Below, piece by piece: positions 61,376 through 64,000 of a stretch of 64,000 bases of DNA. The stretch's first letter is position 1. Each line of letters begins with the position of its first letter. Source of the DNA: Physcomitrium patens (Eukaryota; Streptophyta; Bryopsida; Funariales; Funariaceae); NCBI RefSeq assembly GCF_000002425.4, contig NC_037258.1, positions 5,180,444 through 5,244,443 on the forward strand, read 5' to 3'. Position numbers and translations under genes: made by a program. The notes beneath the pieces were generated by a model that saw only the letters and a list, made by a program, of their open reading frames with translations, had not been told where the DNA came from and searched no databases.

Positions 61376-61489
61376 AATCAATTTAGATTGTAGAGCATTG
61401 ATAAGAATAATTTTTATCATCACTTTAATATGAATCAATTTAGATTGTAGAGCATTGATAAGAATAATTTTTATCATCACTTTAATATG
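61376..61489. repeat. 57-bp exact tandem duplication
   Basis: Two adjacent identical 57-bp units, each from AATCAATTTAGATTG to CTTTAATATG. Confidence 0.95.
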
Positions 61490-61533
61490 CCACCACTTAT
61501 GATTGATAATATAAGTATATTATTATAAATAGT

Positions 61534-61656
61534 TTTTTAAAATTTTTATCTTTTATTTATTTTTATTTTTATATACTTCCTTAATTATCCTTTTTAAAAT
61601 TTTTATCTTTTATTTATTTTTATTTTTATATACTTCCTTAATTATCCTTTTTAAAA
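61534..61656. repeat. 57-bp tandem duplication, second type
   Basis: Two units of 57 bp starting TTTTTAAAATTTTTATC at 61,534 and 61,591, with the first bases of a third at 61,648. Confidence 0.92.
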
Positions 61657-61961
61657 TTTATTTCTTTGGCTCATAAATAAATAAAAAATTATTTTGTAAT
61701 TATAATTCATATTTTTTTTTAAATCTATAATATCATTATTTTTTATAAAGATGTATTTTAATACTTTTATTCTTTTAATGAATTTCTATAATTCGTGCAT
61801 TTAAAATTATAATTTTCTATTTTTAAAATATTTTTATGATATTTTTATTTACTTTATAAAAAAATAATATTAAAAGAAATTGATTTCTTAATAAATTAAT
61901 TTAGTGATAGTATTACATATCTATTTTAGAAATTAAAGTACTAATATCATTTAAATAATTT

Positions 61962-61994
61962 CATTAAATTTTCATTAAATTTTCATTAAATTTT
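61962..61994. repeat. 11-bp tandem repeat (3 copies)
   Basis: CATTAAATTTT repeated three times. Confidence 0.9.
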
Positions 61995-62249
61995 CTAAAT
62001 ATCTATAAGCTAATATTTTAATATAAAAATAGAATTTATTTTAAAATTAATATTATTTACTTTTCTAAATAAATTACATGGATTTATTCAAAATATTAAT
62101 AAAATTATTTAATAATAGTATTTTTAAAATTCTTCTAAAAAACCATGTTTTTTCTTTAATAGCTATTAAGATACAATATAATTGGTATTACAATCTTAGA
62201 AGAAACTTTCAATACTTATTAATACTATTAGAAGTAAATACCATACTTA

Positions 62250-62900
62250 GTAGTATGTAAAATGTGTTGTTTGAAGGTAGTTATAAAAATCTCAATAATG
62301 ATCAAATAAATAGGAAATCTTTGTACTTTAGTATAGAGCATTATCAATGGGTGAAGAGACCTATCAATGAATTGTATAAACAACAAGGATTAAAATTTGT
62401 TTTCAACATCATTCAATAGATATTAGATTATATCAACTTATGAAACAACTTAACTATTCATTGTGGAACTTATTGCTTAGAAAAGAGAGTAATGTAAAAC
62501 ATTTCAATACTACTTAAATAAATAAAATAATATACAAATAAATAAAAATATTGTAGAGAAATAATAACTTCTTTAAGAAGTGTTGAAGGATTTTTCTAAA
62601 TATAGATGGAATATTTGTACTTCTATAAAAATATAATATTACTATTTTAATTTATTCCACAAGCTTTGTACTTTTAGAAAGTTGTATTGGAAGTACCTTA
62701 GAACTCAATAATTGGATCACAAGCTTTGTTACCTCTAAATAGAATCTATAAGTCCTTCTTTGTAGTTATTATATGTGGAAGTATGACATTATATGTGAGC
62801 CATCTTCAATCTTATCAATGTCTTTGTTGTCCTTAAGTCTTAGTTGAAGACTCTTTGGCAATAGCAATTTTGATTATTTTTTATCTTATATTTATCTCTT
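62250..62900 (+). pseudogene. Chromovirus 3' end remnant and LTR fragment
   Basis: Translation near 62,262 (VLFEGSYKNLNNDQINRKS, then KRPINELYKQQG) matches 41,130-41,260 of the chromovirus element, just past its chromodomain. About 62,750-62,900 resembles the LTR 3' half (CTTCAATCTTATCAATGTC, TTGGCAATAGC). Confidence 0.6.
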
Positions 62901-63152
62901 TTTTTCTTACTTTAAAATACATAAGTATATTATCTTTTGGATTTTGGCTAGATTGATGCTTTTTATAATTAGAATGAATTTGAAATTGAATAATATAAAT
63001 AAGAGCAAGTCTAGAATCTTAGAAATGTTCCAAATATAGTCTATACTTTTTATTGAGAAAAATTATATAAACTAAAGACCAATGATTTACAATAAGATGG
63101 TATTAAAATAAAAGATATAAATTTAAGAATAAAATATATATATATATATATA

Positions 63153-63183
<31 letters not shown>

Positions 63184-64000
63184 TAAATAACTAATAACTA
63201 ATTTATTTATTATAAAAAATATCATTTGTAAAATTTTTAGATAAAAAATTTGGATTGTTTCAAATTTTATAATATTAAATTTTTGCTGTATTCTTAAAGA
63301 TATTAAAATTTTAAATATAGTTATTTTATTTTTAAAATAAAATATGAAAAAATTAAAATTAAAATATAAAATACTAAATAATTGAATATTATTTTTAATT
63401 TTTGATATAAGCTAAGGTCTTTGATTAAAAATAATATGACTTAAAAGTCCATGATAACAATAGATTTTTTCAAAAAAAGATTTAGTTAATTCTTCACCTA
63501 TAATAGAATTTGAACAAGATAAAAAATATATCATTTTAATTAGACAATCTACTATAATAAAAATAGGATTTAAAAAAATTTAAATCAAAAGATATATAAT
63601 AAAAAATATTAAAATAAATAATTAATTTTTCTTTGAAATATATAGAGATTAAAGAAGTCAATAAGGTCAATAATATGGAGTCCATACTTTAAATCAAGTA
63701 TCACAAAATTAAACAAATGCTTTGGTCTCTTTTAATATGTAAAACCACTAAAAATCTCTTGAGATTAGGTCCAAAGTTTTGTTATATCTAAAGCGTCCTA
63801 CTACTTAAAATTCATATTTTACTTCTTGTACTTGTAATTATAATTGGACTTTTAGAAAATATCCCTATTTTTTAACTCAGTTTTTTTAAAACTACTATTT
63901 TATAGAAGTCTAACTATATAGTTCTCATTCAGAATATGTTTTTATAGATTCTTATTAAAAAAATTATCTTCCCAATATATTCCTATATACTTCTATCTAA
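62901..64000. other. AT-rich sequence to the window edge
   Basis: Includes a (TA)n run with one interruption at 63,133-63,176. Nothing coding recognised. Confidence 0.6.

Overview
The window looks like a repeat-rich stretch of a nuclear eukaryotic genome, most likely a land plant and possibly a moss. That placement is an inference. It rests on nested Ty3/gypsy and Ty1/copia LTR retrotransposons, a tRNA-Asp-like primer-binding site of the kind plant gypsy elements use, a GT-AG intron of 332 bp, and an RNase H1-type domain. Composition is two-speed: a few islands of ordinary GC (about 1-10.9 kb, 24.5-28.4 kb, 42.7-46.1 kb) sit in a very AT-rich sea of decayed transposons, simple repeats and dispersed LTR fragments. 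I see no rRNA, tRNA, CRISPR array or bacterial-type operon.

Layout. 1-10,887 is a nested pair: a minus-strand gypsy element (LTR 10,114-10,887, PBS, gag) whose gag is split by a complete plus-strand gypsy element (992-9,499) with a 4-bp target duplication. 10.9-19.5 kb holds two oppositely oriented blocks of a degenerate ~180-bp tandem repeat around a decayed chromovirus-type gypsy pol, itself interrupted by a solo LTR with a perfect 5-bp target duplication. About 19.5-24.46 kb is a decayed copia element. 24.5-28.4 kb is a gene island with a two-exon spherulin-4-like secreted-protein gene (minus strand), a conserved unrecognised C-terminal coding segment, and an RNase H1 N-terminal domain. 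29.1-32.2 kb and 35.97-41.87 kb are gypsy relics, the second an LTR-to-LTR chromovirus with a recognisable chromodomain remnant. 42.7-46.04 kb is a second copy of the spherulin island. The rest is decayed LTR material, including a minus-strand copia element (53,997-57,758) whose RT core is deleted, and short tandem duplications near 61-62 kb.

Gene content and behaviour. The only well-supported host genes are the two spherulin-4-like copies, 18,467 bp apart. They are identical over about 1.81 kb covering the whole gene, while their flanks are clearly diverged: this looks like a recent gene-conversion tract, or an assembly artefact. Nearly all in-frame stops in the youngest gypsy element can be explained by C-to-T change (CGA, CAA, CAG becoming TGA, TAA, TAG), consistent with methylation-driven or RIP-like decay. 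I found no convincing novel multi-gene system; the most interesting signals are the conversion tract, the inverted ~180-bp repeat blocks, and the RNase H1 domain orphan.
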